64,000 bases of DNA from MFD04580-c1 sp963702995 (GCA_963702995.1 OY969783.1:682001-746000); one strand, 5' to 3'; counted from the stretch's first letter, positions 36,906-47,398 are shown. Notes: a model not told the origin generated them from the sequence alone. Program-made: numbers and translations.

Positions 36906-38450
36906 ATGCGCATCACATCCCTCACGTCCGCCGCGGCGAGCCTCCTGATCGGCATTAGCAGCCTGCTTTTCCCGACCGCACCCGCCCTCGCAGGAGCCGA
37001 GCGGCCATTCGAAGTTCAGGTGGTTGATCAGACGACCGACCGTGGCGTACCGCTGGTGGAGTTGAAGACGGTATCGAACGTCGTCTACTACACCGACAGC
37101 GCCGGCCGCGTGGCGATCGACGACCCGGCGCTGCTCAATCGACGCGTCTTCTTTTACGTCAGTAGTCAGGGCTACGAATTCCCCGCCGACGGCTTCGGCT
37201 TTCACGGGGCCGCGGTGGATGTGGCTCCGGGCGGATCGACCCGTCTCAAGATCAAGCGGCTGAACATCGCCGAGCGACTCTATCGCCTCACCGGCGAGGG
37301 GATCTATCGCGACACGGTGCTGCTCGGCAAGGCGGCCCCCATTCGCGAGCCGCTGTTGAACGGCCAGGTCGCCGGACAGGACTCAGCGATGGTGGCCGCG
37401 TTCGCAGGAAAGCTCTATTGGTTCTTCGGCGACACGCTGCGCACGGCTTACCCGCTCGGCCAATACTGGACGTCCGGCGCTACGAGCGAGCTTCCCGCCC
37501 AGGGTGGCTTGAGCCCCGCCGATGGCGTGGACCTGACCTACTTCACCGACGCCACCGGCTTCAGCCGCCCGATGCTCCCCCGGATCGACAATCACCCCGG
37601 CTGGCTCGAAGGCGTTTTCGTCCTTCCGGACGGCGAGGGCCATCCGAAGCTGCTGTCGATGTGCCAGGAGATCAAAATGCTTGGGGAGGTGGTCGGCCGC
37701 CGGCTCATGGTCTTCAATGAGGCCACCCATACCTTCGACCTCCTAAAGGAGATCCCGCTCGACGTGCCGCTCTATCCACTCGGGCACCCCTTTCTCTTCG
37801 AGCGGGACGGGCAGAAGTGGGCCTATTTTGGCCTTTGCCAGCCGAACATCCGGTGCAAGGCCGATTGGCAATCGGTCCAGGACTTCAGAGGCTACGAAGG
37901 GTTCACCTGCTTCCAGCCGGGTGCTCGCTTCGATCACGGGAAGACGAAGCTCGACCGCACGGCCGCGGGGAAGCTCACCTGGGAATGGAAGCCCAACACC
38001 CCGCCGCCAACGCCCAAGCAACTCGACGAACTGGTCTCAAAGGGGCTGCTCCAGACGTCCGAGCTGAGCTTTCGGCCGCTCGATGCGGACTCGAAGCGGC
38101 CGATCGACCTCGTGGGCGGCTCGGTCACCTGGAACGCCTTTCGCCGCAAGTGGGTCATGATCGCCGGCGAGCAGGGGGGCAAGAGTTCGTTCCTCGGCGA
38201 AATCTGGTACGCCGAAGCCGACCAGCCCGAAGGCCCGTGGCCCAAAGCGCGGAAGATTATCACCCACGACCACTATTCCTTCTACAATCCGCTCCAGCAC
38301 CCCGAGTTCGAGCAGGAGGGGGGCCGGCTGCTCTATTTCGAGGGAACGTACTCGACGACGTTTAGCCGCGAGGGGCCGGCGACGCCAAGATACGACTACA
38401 ACCAGATCATGTACCGGCTCGATCTATCCGACCCGCGGCTGTCTCTTTGA
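36906..38450 (+). CDS. Secreted protein of unknown function, propeller-like
   Basis: 514 residues with a signal peptide (MRITSLTSAAASLLIGISSL, then LFPTAPALAGA). A short all-beta domain follows (about 32-110: VQVVDQTTDRGVPLVELKTV, a carboxypeptidase-regulatory-like fold that carries a sugar or peptide module in other proteins). A large domain then has repeated W/F-rich blades: KLYWFFGDTLRTAYPLGQYW, GWLEGVFVLPDGEGHPKLLS, WNAFRRKWVMIAGEQGGKSS, FLGEIWYAEADQPEGPWPKA, and DHYSFYNPLQHPEFEQEGGR. This looks like the five-bladed propeller of glycoside-hydrolase-like or DUF4185-like proteins, but no catalytic residues can be assigned. Confidence 0.7.
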   Translation: MRITSLTSAAASLLIGISSLLFPTAPALAGAERPFEVQVVDQTTDRGVPLVELKTVSNVVYYTDSAGRVAIDDPALLNRRVFFYVSSQGYEFPADGFGFHGAAVDVAPGGSTRLKIKRLNIAERLYRLTGEGIYRDTVLLGKAAPIREPLLNGQVAGQDSAMVAAFAGKLYWFFGDTLRTAYPLGQYWTSGATSELPAQGGLSPADGVDLTYFTDATGFSRPMLPRIDNHPGWLEGVFVLPDGEGHPKLLSMCQEIKMLGEVVGRRLMVFNEATHTFDLLKEIPLDVPLYPLGHPFLFERDGQKWAYFGLCQPNIRCKADWQSVQDFRGYEGFTCFQPGARFDHGKTKLDRTAAGKLTWEWKPNTPPPTPKQLDELVSKGLLQTSELSFRPLDADSKRPIDLVGGSVTWNAFRRKWVMIAGEQGGKSSFLGEIWYAEADQPEGPWPKARKIITHDHYSFYNPLQHPEFEQEGGRLLYFEGTYSTTFSREGPATPRYDYNQIMYRLDLSDPRLSL

Positions 38451-38461
38451 GGGACGAATCT

Positions 38462-39577
38462 TCAGGCCGATCGGGACGTAGACCCGTCAACTCGCGCCTG
38501 CGGGTCGCGATGCGACAGCACACCGTGAATTGATCGCGCGGGGACAACCTGCTCCGAGACCCAGGCGGCGAGGGCGGCCGCCCGGCCTTGGTCGGCCCAC
38601 TTGACGATCGTCTCCGCCTTCTCGCCGACCTCAAGGCCCCGGACATAGGCGGTAGGGGCGTGCGCGGTGCGCGTGCCGCCGTCGCTGTCCGCGATGGAGA
38701 CGGCCTGAACGTCTATGCGCGTGATTTCCCCAAAGGGAATGACCAGCCGCTCTTTGCGGCCGCCGGTGGCGGGAAGCGTCAGCGTGCGAGCGACCGGATC
38801 GACGACAAGGTCGCGTTGCCCCTTCCAGATCGGCAGTGCCGTCGCCATGTACGACGCGGCCGGGGCCGCGATCGTGATCGCAATGACAATTGTTGCGACC
38901 AGAATCGAAGGAACGAATCCAGTCGCCACACCGACGACCGCGATCATGCCTACCGAAACGATCAAAAGAACGGTGGCCGCCACCACCGCTGGGGAGTTCG
39001 ACGGGATCCGCACCCGTCGCACCTCGCCAGACGCGAAGAGGCGTGCTCCCGGGCCACCAAACCCGATGCACGTCCGGTAAAGCCCGCCGACGGCCCAAAC
39101 CCAGGAACCGATCATGATCAGGTTGAACGGCGTAAGGAACACGCCCATCACAAGGTCCTGACCGGACAACCCGGCCTCCAGGATGGCGTCCGTCGGGTTG
39201 CCTCGCCGGTAATAAACCGTTGCGGTTGACTCGACAGGGTATCTCGCCACGCTGGCGCGGCACCGCTCCAGGGTGGCGGACGCCACGCCGCCGCGGATCT
39301 TGACTCCCTCAAAGCGTCGATCGCCCACGTAATAGACGTATCGCACGTCCGCCTTGTAGGTGGTCCCGTCGGAGTCAGACTCGGACTCCACCGAGCTATG
39401 CGTGATCGACCCCGACGCAGTCGGGTCATACGTGGCCGTGATTTGCCGTTGAATCGACCTGGCCCACAGCACGTCAAATAGAAGCGTTCCGGCCGACCAC
39501 CCAAGAACCCAAACCCCGACAAAAATGGCGATCACTGATTGACCGATCGTCAACGCAGGTTTGTAGTTCGCTCCCAT
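38462..39577 (-). CDS. DUF3592 membrane protein
   Basis: 371 residues from an ATG at 39577 with a GGAG site ahead of it. An N-terminal helix (IGQSVIAIFVGVWVLGWSAG) precedes an exposed domain (about 45-125) with YKADVRYVYYVGDRRFEGVK and RYPVESTATVYYRRGNPTDA, the DUF3592 pattern (Y-x-Y-x-V-x-G, then V-x-Y-x-P-x-x-P-x-x-A-x-L). Four more helices follow, then a C-terminal soluble part (RTLTLPATGGRKERLVIPFG). The function of the family is not known. It is convergent with the secreted propeller-like gene, ending 12 bases after its stop. Confidence 0.8.
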   Translation of the reverse strand: MGANYKPALTIGQSVIAIFVGVWVLGWSAGTLLFDVLWARSIQRQITATYDPTASGSITHSSVESESDSDGTTYKADVRYVYYVGDRRFEGVKIRGGVASATLERCRASVARYPVESTATVYYRRGNPTDAILEAGLSGQDLVMGVFLTPFNLIMIGSWVWAVGGLYRTCIGFGGPGARLFASGEVRRVRIPSNSPAVVAATVLLIVSVGMIAVVGVATGFVPSILVATIVIAITIAAPAASYMATALPIWKGQRDLVVDPVARTLTLPATGGRKERLVIPFGEITRIDVQAVSIADSDGGTRTAHAPTAYVRGLEVGEKAETIVKWADQGRAAALAAWVSEQVVPARSIHGVLSHRDPQARVDGSTSRSA

Positions 39578-39788
39578 TCGGTTATCTCCGCCGAAAACGG
39601 GCCCTTTAAGGAGCTTTGTCGGTCGTATCAGAACTGTGGAGCGATCCTTTCTCGGCAACGGGCTCAACCGGCGACGGCGTTTGATGTTTCCGCCGATTGG
39701 GACCCAACTCCGGCAACGATCAGCATACCGGTTTGGTATCCTGAGGGGACGGCCGCGGCGGCCGGGCTTTATTTCGCACCGAGACGCC

Positions 39789-42712
39789 ATGCGAGCAGCG
39801 CTCCCGCTCTTCACTCTCTCCGTCGCGCTGGCTCTGGCTGGCCCCGCGTGCCACGCGGCCGCTTCACCCACTCCTCCCCAGGCCAAGGCGCCGGGCGGCG
39901 CGACCGTTGATGTGGACTTTTTTGAGAAGAAGATCCGCCCCCTGCTGTCCGAGCATTGCTACAAGTGCCATTCGGCCACCTCGGCCAAGATCAAAGGCGG
40001 CTTAAAGCTGGACGCGGCCGACGATTGGCTTAGAGGGGGCGACACCGGCCCCGCGATCGTTCCCGGCGACGCCGCCAAGAGCCTGCTCGTTCAGGCCGTT
40101 CGTTACCGCAACCCCGACATGGAGATGCCGCCGAAAGGGAAGCTCCCCGACGCCGACATCGAACTGCTCGCGACCTGGGTGCAGGCCGGCGCTCCGGCCC
40201 CGCAAGTGCAGGGGAGTGGCGGTGTCGCGAAGAAGGGGATCGACGTCGTCGCCGGCCGCCAGCATTGGGCGTATCAGCCGATCCGGCGGCCGCCCGTCCC
40301 GGCCGTGAAAGACGCCTCATGGCCGGCCGGCGATATCGATCGGTTCATCCTCGCCCGGCTGGAGGCCCAGGGGATCCATCCGGTCGCCGACGCCGCGCCG
40401 GAAACGCTCGTCCGTCGCCTCTATTTCGACCTCACGGGCCTTCCGCCGGCCCCGGAAGAGATCGACGCGTACCTTGCCGACCCGTCGCCCGGCCGCTTTG
40501 AGGCATTGGTCGATCGGCTGCTCGCGTCGCCGCGGTTCGGGGAACGCTGGGGCCGCCATTGGCTCGATGTGGCACGGTTCGCCGAGTCGCTCACCCTGCG
40601 CGGGTTCGTGCTGGGGGAGGCGTGGCGATACCGCGACCACGTGATCCAGTCTTTCAATGAGGATCGGCCGTTCGACCAGTTCATGGCCGAGCAGGTCGCG
40701 GGGGACTTGATGTCCTCGCCCGACATCAAAGAACGGCGTCGCCAGATCGTCGCAACGGCTTTCCTCGCCATCGGCAACACCAATCTCGAAGAGCAGGACA
40801 AGAAGCAGTTGGAGATGGACGTCGTTGACGAGCAGATCGACACCATCGGCCGCGCATTCCTGGCGCAGACCATCGGGTGCGCCCGCTGCCACGATCACAA
40901 GTTCGACCCCATCCCCACGCGGGACTACTACGCCCTGGCCGGAATCCTCCACAGCTCGCAGGCGCTGGAGCATGACAACGTTTCAAAATGGCTCAACATC
41001 CCGCTTCCGGCCGACCCGGCGGCCGAAGCGGCCCTGAAGGCCCATGAGGACAGGCTTGCCGCCCTGGCCGAGCAGGTGAAGCTTGCCAAGGCGGCGCTGG
41101 CGACGGCCTCGCCCACGGGCAAGGGCGGCAAGGGAACGATCCTCGCCGTGAAGGATCTTCCGGGCATCGTCGTGGATGACACGCAGGCCAAGCGCGTCGG
41201 GACGTGGCGGGAATCGACGACCGTGATGTCTTACATCGGCGACGGCTACCTGACCGACGACGCTGATCGGTCGGAGATGAAGACGCTGACCTACCTCTTC
41301 GAGGTCCCAGAGCCGGGAAAATATGAGGTTCGCTTCTCCTACCCGCCGGCGCCCAACCGAGCGAGCAACCTCGGCATCACCGTCTTCAGCTCCGACGGCG
41401 AGAAGACGATCGCCGTTGACGAGCGGCTGACCCCGCCGATCGACGGCCACTTTATCTCGCTCGGGCACTTTAACTTCGAGAAGAACGGCCAGAGCTTTGT
41501 CATCGTCTCGAATCAGAACGCGGACGGGTCGGTCTGCGCCGATGCGGTGCAGTTCCTGCCCGCCGATGCCGTTGCGGTCGCGACGGCGGCCGGACCTTCA
41601 AGCGCTGGGGCCGGGCGCCCGCGACCGCGACCACGCCGGCCGCCAAGGCGTCGGCGGCGGAACTCAAACGAATGGAGGCCGAGCTCAAGAAGCTGACCGA
41701 GGCCGGGCCGAATCGCGAGACGATCATCTCGGTCCGCGAGTCGAAGGAGATCGCCGACGCCCACATCAATATCCGCGGCAGTGCCCATTCTCTTGGGGAC
41801 GTGGCGCCGCGCGGGTTTCTGAGTGTGGTCGCCGTCAGTCACCCGCCCGCGATCCCCGCGGACCAGAGCGGCCGCCTCCAGCTTGCCCAGTGGCTGGCGA
41901 GCCCGGAGAACCCGCTTCCGCACCGGGTCATCGTCAACCGCGCCTGGCACTGGCTCACCGGCAGCGGCCTGGTTCGAACGACCGACAACTTCGGCACCAC
42001 CGGCGAAGCCCCTTCCAACCCCGAACTGCTCGATTACCTCGCCACCACTTTCGCCGATGGCGGCGGCTCGATGAAGAAACTGATTCGCCAGATCGTCCTG
42101 TCGCGGGCGTATCGGCTCTCGACGGCGAACGACGTCGCGGCGGCCGCCGGCGACCCGGAGAACCGGCTCAATTGGCGGATGAACCACCGTCGGCTCGACG
42201 CCGAGTGCATCCGCGACGCCATGCTCCGCGCCAGCGCGTCGCTGAACCTCGATCAGGCCGGCGGCGCGGGCTTCGACCGGGCACTGAAGTCGGACTTCAG
42301 CTTCAAGCAGACCGACGCGTCGCGGCGCAGCGTCTACCTGCCGGTCTTCCGGAACGCCCTGCCCGAGATCTTCGAGGTGTTCGATTTCGCCGACCCGAGC
42401 GTCAGCAGCGGCCGCCGCAACGTCAGCACCGTGGCGCCGCAGGCGCTGTTCATGCTGAACCACCCGTTCGTCAGCGCCCAGGCGGCGAAGGCGGCCGATC
42501 GATTGCTCGCCGAGCCGTCGCTGACGGACGACCAGCGCCTCGCGCGGGCCTATCGCCTGGCGCTGGGGCGTTCGCCTGACGCCAGGGAACGCGCCGTCGC
42601 CCGATCGTTCCTCGGCGGCGCGGCGTCCGAAGGGCCGGAGGGGGAAAAGGGCCGCTGGGCCGAGTTGTTCCACGCGTTATTCGCCTCAATGGATTTTCGA
42701 TACGTCGATTGA
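39789..42712 (+). CDS. PSCyt1-DUF1549-DUF1553 protein with golvesin-like insert, one frameshift
   Basis: About 974 residues. After a signal peptide (MRAALPLFTLSVALALAGPA) comes a PSCyt1 cytochrome-like domain (heme motif CYKCH in LLSEHCYKCHSATSAKIKGG). DUF1549/PSCyt2 (about 170-400) has DRFILARLEAQGIHPVADAA, YFDLTGLPPAPEEIDAYLAD, and GCARCHDHKFDPIPTRDYYA, a second CxxCH. A beta-sandwich insert (about 465-590; GIVVDDTQAKRVGTWRES, FEVPEPGKYEVRFSYPP) resembles the golvesin/xanthan-lyase carbohydrate-binding module. DUF1553/PSD1 ends the protein (ASPENPLPHRVIVNRAWHWL). The frame breaks near 41597. These proteins are paired with DUF1501 proteins across planctomycetes; a role in glycan breakdown is suspected, not proven. 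Confidence 0.9.
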
Positions 42713-42723
42713 CCGGGTGCCCC

Positions 42724-44199
42724 ATGAGCCCAAGCCTTTTTTCCCGCCGCGCTGCGCTGCGATCCGCCGGTTGCGGCTTCGGCTACCTGGCATTGGCCGG
42801 GCTGGAAGCGTCGCGGGCCAGGGCGGCCGCGTCGCCAGCTCAAGCCGCTGCGTCGCTCGCGCAGCGCGCCGGCTCGCCCCCAAGCCCGCTCGCCCCGCGG
42901 TTGCCGCATTTCGCCGCGAAGGCCAAGCGCGTCATTTTCCTCTACATGCAGGGGGGCGTGAGCCAGGTCGATTCGTTCGATTACAAGCCGCTCCTCGAGA
43001 AGTTCGACGGCAAGACGATGGACTTCACGGACGCCCGCAAGCAGGCGAACACCGGCACCGGCTCGTCCACCCAGCGGGTGATGAAATCGCCCTGGGCCTT
43101 CTCGCAGCATGGCGAATGCGGGCGCTGGGCCTCAGATCTTTTCCCCGAGATCAACCGGCATGTGGACGACCTCTGCTTCATCCACTCGCTTCAGACCGAG
43201 GGGATCGCCCACGGCCCGGCGACGCTCTTCCTGCACACGGGCACGACCTCGTTCATCCGCCCCTCAATGGGGGCATGGGTGACGTACGGCCTGGGGAGCG
43301 TCAATCAGAACCTCCCCGGTTTTGTGACAATCGCCCCCTCCGCCGGCAACGGCGGGCCGCGGAACTTTGGCAGCGCCTTCCTCCCGCCGATCTACCAGGG
43401 GACCGCCGTCGGCAAGGCCGGCGGGCCGGCGGCCGATCTGCTCATTCGCAACCTTGGCGGGGCGGGCTCCCCGGACGAGCAGCGGCGTCGTCTGGGCCTG
43501 ATCCAGCAATTCAACGCCGAGCAACTCAACCGTCAGCCCGGCAACGCCGAGCTGGAAGCGGTGATCAATTCGTATGAGCTGGGCTGGCGCATGCAGTCCA
43601 ACGCGCCCGACGCGCTGGACCTGTCCGACGAATCGCCCCAGACGCTCGATCTGTACGGCGTCGGCAGCAAGCCGACCGACACCTTCGGCCGCCAGTGCCT
43701 CATGGCGCGGCGGCTGGCCGAACGGGGCGTCCGTTACATCCAGGTGACCTACGGCGACAGCGGCGCGAACCCGGCCTGGGACCAGCATTCCAACCTCCCC
43801 AAGCACGGCGACCACGCCCGCGCGACCGATCGCCCTGTCGCCGGGTTGCTGGCCGACCTGAAGGCCCGCGGCCTGCTGGAAGACACGCTGGTCTGGTGGG
43901 GCGCGGAATTCGGGCGGACGCCGTACGCGGAGAAGAACGGCACCGGCCGCGATCACAACCCCGGCGGCTTCACGGCATGGCTGGCGGGCGGCGGCGTGAA
44001 ACCAGGCTTTGCCCACGGCGCGACGGACGAGTTCGGGCACAAGGCGATCGACGGGAAGGTCCACATGCACGACCTCCACGCGACGATCCTTCACCTGCTC
44101 GGCCTGGACCACGAGCACCTCACCTACCGCTACGCCGGGCGCGACTTCCGGTTGACCGATGTCGCCGGGCACGTGGTTAAAGAGATCATCGCGTCGTAA
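42724..44199 (+). CDS. DUF1501 protein
   Basis: 491 residues, the usual partner of the PSCyt/DUF1553 protein, starting 11 bases after it. It opens with a Tat-like signal (SRRAALRSAGCGFGYLALAG). The DUF1501 pattern is complete: AKRVIFLYMQGGVSQVDSFD, RPSMGAWVTYGLGSVNQNLP, FGRQCLMARRLAERGVRYIQ, DTLVWWGAEFGRTPYAEKNG, and RDHNPGGFTAWLAGGGVKPG. The alkaline-phosphatase-like fold suggests sulfatase or phosphatase relatives, but biochemical activity is not established. It ends with the typical KAIDGKVHMHDLHATILHLL. Confidence 0.93.
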   Translation: MSPSLFSRRAALRSAGCGFGYLALAGLEASRARAAASPAQAAASLAQRAGSPPSPLAPRLPHFAAKAKRVIFLYMQGGVSQVDSFDYKPLLEKFDGKTMDFTDARKQANTGTGSSTQRVMKSPWAFSQHGECGRWASDLFPEINRHVDDLCFIHSLQTEGIAHGPATLFLHTGTTSFIRPSMGAWVTYGLGSVNQNLPGFVTIAPSAGNGGPRNFGSAFLPPIYQGTAVGKAGGPAADLLIRNLGGAGSPDEQRRRLGLIQQFNAEQLNRQPGNAELEAVINSYELGWRMQSNAPDALDLSDESPQTLDLYGVGSKPTDTFGRQCLMARRLAERGVRYIQVTYGDSGANPAWDQHSNLPKHGDHARATDRPVAGLLADLKARGLLEDTLVWWGAEFGRTPYAEKNGTGRDHNPGGFTAWLAGGGVKPGFAHGATDEFGHKAIDGKVHMHDLHATILHLLGLDHEHLTYRYAGRDFRLTDVAGHVVKEIIAS

Positions 44200-44347
44200 C
44201 GAGCCGCGACCGCGAGGGAACGCGATCCGACACATCGGGCATTAACCCAGATGAAACATTCGGCCGCCGAGTACGGCGACCGCCCGCTCCCTGACGGTCG
44301 CGCCTCGTTGAATGCGGTCTTTTCAACCTCTCGGAAAGGGCCTGTCT

Positions 44348-45283
44348 ATGCGTCGAGCCTTGCATTGCCTTGCCGCCGCCCTCGCAATTGGGTCTCTCGC
44401 CGCCGCGAAGGACCCGTACGACCGGTCCGCGACGCCGATCGAAGTGCAGCCGGCCGACCCGGCGGCCGTTAAGATCGTCCTCATCGCCGACGCCGCCAAG
44501 GACCATCCGCCGGCCGAGCATGAAGGGTTTGCCGGCAACGCGCTGTTGGCACGGATGCTCCGCCAGACGCCTGGCGTCGCGCCGGTCCTGGTCGAAGATG
44601 GGTGGCCCAAGAAGCCCGAAACCCTCCAAGGCGCGCGCTGCGTCGTCTTCTATATGGACGGCGGCGGCAAGCAGACCACGATCGCCCATGCCGACGAGAT
44701 TCAGAGGATGGTGGACGCGGGCGTCGGTATCGTGCACCTTCACCAGGTGATCGACTACCCGACCGAGCCGGGCAAGAAGGCGCTCGGGTGGCTCGGCGGC
44801 GTGTACGACGCCTCGGCCGGCGGGGCACGCGGGCACTGGGATGAGGCGTTCGACACCTTCGTCGATCATCCCATTACCCGCGGCGTCGAGCCGTTCAAGC
44901 TCAATGACGGGTGGATCCTCAAGCTCACGTTCGTCCCGGGGATGAAGGGCGTCACGCCGCTGCTCCGCACAACCCGCCTTGCCCCCAAGGCGCCGGCGGA
45001 CCAGAAGCCGGACGGTATCCCGAACATCGTCTCCTGGGCCTACGATCGCCCCGACGGCGGCCGCTCGTTCGTCCTCACCGGCGCGCACAACCACAAGACC
45101 TGGGCGCTGAACGGCCTACGGCGGTTCGTCACCAATGGGATCCTCTGGTCGGCCAAGGTCGAGATCCCCAAAGGTGGCGCGCCGGTGGAACTCGACCCGG
45201 ACGACCTGATGACCAACCTTGAGCGAAAGCCCGTTAAGGCCAAGCCGCCCACCAAGCCGGCGGCCGCTTCGCCGGCCGGGTAA
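44348..45283 (+). CDS. Secreted ThuA-like protein
   Basis: 311 residues with a signal peptide (MRRALHCLAAALAIGSLAAA). The ThuA-like glutamine-amidotransferase fold is shown by IVLIADAAKDHPPAEHEGFA, RCVVFYMDGGGKQTTIAHAD, GIVHLHQVIDYPTEPGKKA, and the late SWAYDRPDGGRSFVLTGAHN, HKTWALNGLRRFVTNGILWS. ThuA domains in planctomycetes often accompany sugar-catabolic genes. A Lys/Pro-rich tail ends the protein. It lies downstream of the DUF1501 gene with a 148-base gap. Confidence 0.88.
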   Translation: MRRALHCLAAALAIGSLAAAKDPYDRSATPIEVQPADPAAVKIVLIADAAKDHPPAEHEGFAGNALLARMLRQTPGVAPVLVEDGWPKKPETLQGARCVVFYMDGGGKQTTIAHADEIQRMVDAGVGIVHLHQVIDYPTEPGKKALGWLGGVYDASAGGARGHWDEAFDTFVDHPITRGVEPFKLNDGWILKLTFVPGMKGVTPLLRTTRLAPKAPADQKPDGIPNIVSWAYDRPDGGRSFVLTGAHNHKTWALNGLRRFVTNGILWSAKVEIPKGGAPVELDPDDLMTNLERKPVKAKPPTKPAAASPAG

Positions 45284-45760
45284 CCCCGACTGTCCTTCGG
45301 CAGCACCCCGTCCCGCGACGTTGCCCCCGAAAGGGGGGCCCGCTGCGGAGAGGGCGCGGGCGAGCAGCGGCGCACGGGACGACCGTGCGAAGAGGGAACG
45401 ATTGCGATCGATTAACGGCTGAAAACCGTTGTTCCCGCCTTGAGTTGCGGGCGATGCGGCGGCGCCCGCTACCATTGTGAAATCTGTCACGACCGTCTTG
45501 CATTGGGTTGGGTCGGCCCATAGACTTCGGCCCTTCGATCGAGGGGGCGAGAGGTCGCCGGCCGCGTGTGCCGGTGGCGGCCGACAGGGCGATTCACGCG
45601 GGACTCCCGTGGATGTCGCCCGGCTCGGCGGACAGGCCGCTCGCCCCGGTTCGCTGTTCCAACACGCGCCGTCAAGCGACGGGGAGCGACGCTTCGCTGC
45701 GAGAGGCAGACGCGTTCGCATCGCCCGATCGCCTCGCCGGCCGGACCGGTCAGACCCAAG

Positions 45761-46861
45761 ATGCTCGGCCTAACTCAATGTCTTGCCTTGGCGCCCCGGA
45801 TCGGGTCGCTTCTCGCATCGACGACACTCCCCCTGGGGGACTTGGTCACGACCGCTCCATCCACCGCGCCTTCCGCGATGACGGGCGCGATGTTTGGGCC
45901 AGTGATGCTGCCGCCGGCGAGCCAGCCCGCCACGCAGCCCATCCTCGACGCCGCGACGGCAGCCGGCGGCACGATCGGCGGAACGTTGATCGACCCGATG
46001 CTCGTCCTGATCCTTTGCGTCGTCGCGGGGATCGGCACGCTTCTTCTGCTCCCCGGCCAGCGCGAAGCGATGCTCCGGAAGCTTGGCGGCGTTGTCGCCC
46101 TGATCGCGCTGCTCCTCTTTGGCGCGCTGCTTGCCCGCAACGCGGCGGCCGTCAGCGGAACGGGAGTGGGCCTCTATTTCTGGATCTTTTCCGCGATCGC
46201 CCTCATCGGGGCGGCGCGGGTCGTCACGCACCCCAAGCCGGTCTACTCGGCCCTTTACTTCGTTCTGACCGTCTTCGCCAGCGCCGGCCTGTTCATCCTC
46301 CTCTGGGCCGAGTTCATGGCCGCCGCGCTGATCCTGATCTACGCCGGCGCGATCCTCATCACCTACGTCTTCGTGATTATGCTCGCCTCACAGGCCAGCT
46401 CCCCGCCAGTGGCCGGCAAACCGATGATGGGGTTGGCCGATTACGACAACACGAGCCGCGAGCCGATTGTGGCGGCCGCCGTGGGCTTCACGCTGATGGG
46501 GATCCTCCTGTTCCTCATCTTCGACAAGGGCGCCGGGCTGGCAGCTTCGCGGGACCGAAACGCCTCCGGCCAGATCCTCGAATCGGGCGCCATCCTATCC
46601 GTCAATGGCGGGACCCAGAAACTCGGCGTACACCTGTTCCAGGACCATGTCGTGAACCTGGAGCTGGCGGGGTTGATCCTGACCATCAGTATGGTTGGCG
46701 CGATCGTGATCGCACGGCGCCGGGTGGCCGGCGGGAATGCTTCGTTTGAACACCCGAGCGAGGTGTTCGTCGCCCCGCACACGCCGGTGGATGACAACCC
46801 GCATAGCATCCCGGTCTTCGGGACCGACAACCCGCGACAGAAGGCGTACCCCGAAACCTGA
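45761..46861 (+). CDS. nuoJ: NADH-quinone oxidoreductase subunit J
   Basis: A membrane-arm subunit of complex I. The core with several helices is clear: LYFWIFSAIALIGAARVVTH, PKPVYSALYFVLTVFASAGL, LWAEFMAAALILIYAGAILI, YVFVIMLASQ, the last carrying the conserved Y-A-G-A-I residues. At 366 residues it is about twice the usual length, because of an N-terminal extension of about 85 residues (with TAPSTAPS, PASQPATQP) and a long loop before the last helix. The 477-base gap before it holds nothing firmly recognised. The ATG at 45761 is chosen because upstream in-frame codons are unlike coding sequence; the real start could be internal (45881). Confidence 0.9.
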   Translation: MLGLTQCLALAPRIGSLLASTTLPLGDLVTTAPSTAPSAMTGAMFGPVMLPPASQPATQPILDAATAAGGTIGGTLIDPMLVLILCVVAGIGTLLLLPGQREAMLRKLGGVVALIALLLFGALLARNAAAVSGTGVGLYFWIFSAIALIGAARVVTHPKPVYSALYFVLTVFASAGLFILLWAEFMAAALILIYAGAILITYVFVIMLASQASSPPVAGKPMMGLADYDNTSREPIVAAAVGFTLMGILLFLIFDKGAGLAASRDRNASGQILESGAILSVNGGTQKLGVHLFQDHVVNLELAGLILTISMVGAIVIARRRVAGGNASFEHPSEVFVAPHTPVDDNPHSIPVFGTDNPRQKAYPET

Positions 46862-46990
46862 CGGACGGCTTTGGACGTCGCGGGAGAGATCGCCTGACGT
46901 ACCGACTGATGTCGGCCGCCGCTGCTGGGGCGGCCGCCTGTGAGACGGCTTGAACGGATCGGTATTGGTTTTTTGCGACAGGCCCTGGCG

Positions 46991-47299
46991 ATGACGCAGC
47001 TTGCCTTACAACACTATCTGGCCGTCGGCGCGATCATGTTCTCGATCGGGCTGATTGGCTTTATGACCCGGCGCAACCTGATCGTCATGTTCCTCTGCAC
47101 GGAACTGATGTTCCAGGGCGTGGCGATCAACATGATCGCCTTCGGCCATTACCACGGGAATCTGTCGGGCCAGGCATTCGTCATCTTCGTCCTGGTCATC
47201 GCGGCGGCCGAGGCGAGCCTGGCCCTGGGCCTGGTGGTCCTCCTGTTCCGCCAGAAGAACACGCTCGACGCCGATGCCTGGAGAGAGTTGCGCGGGTAG
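46991..47299 (+). CDS. nuoK: NADH-quinone oxidoreductase subunit K
   Basis: 102 residues with three helices: LAVGAIMFSIGLIGFMTRRN, LIVMFLCTELMFQGVAINMI, FVIFVLVIAAAEASLALGLV. The conserved glutamates of the family are at E in CTELM and in AAEAS, which take part in proton transfer. It starts at the ATG at 46991; longer readings upstream lack family character. It follows nuoJ by 129 bases. Confidence 0.95.
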   Translation: MTQLALQHYLAVGAIMFSIGLIGFMTRRNLIVMFLCTELMFQGVAINMIAFGHYHGNLSGQAFVIFVLVIAAAEASLALGLVVLLFRQKNTLDADAWRELRG

Positions 47300-47398
47300 C
47301 GGTCGTCCGCGGCGGTCAGAGCGAGTACGAGCGCGCACGGAGAGTGAGTGGCGCATGCCCCGGCCGATGGACTGGCGCCGGGCCTTGGATTCGTCCCT

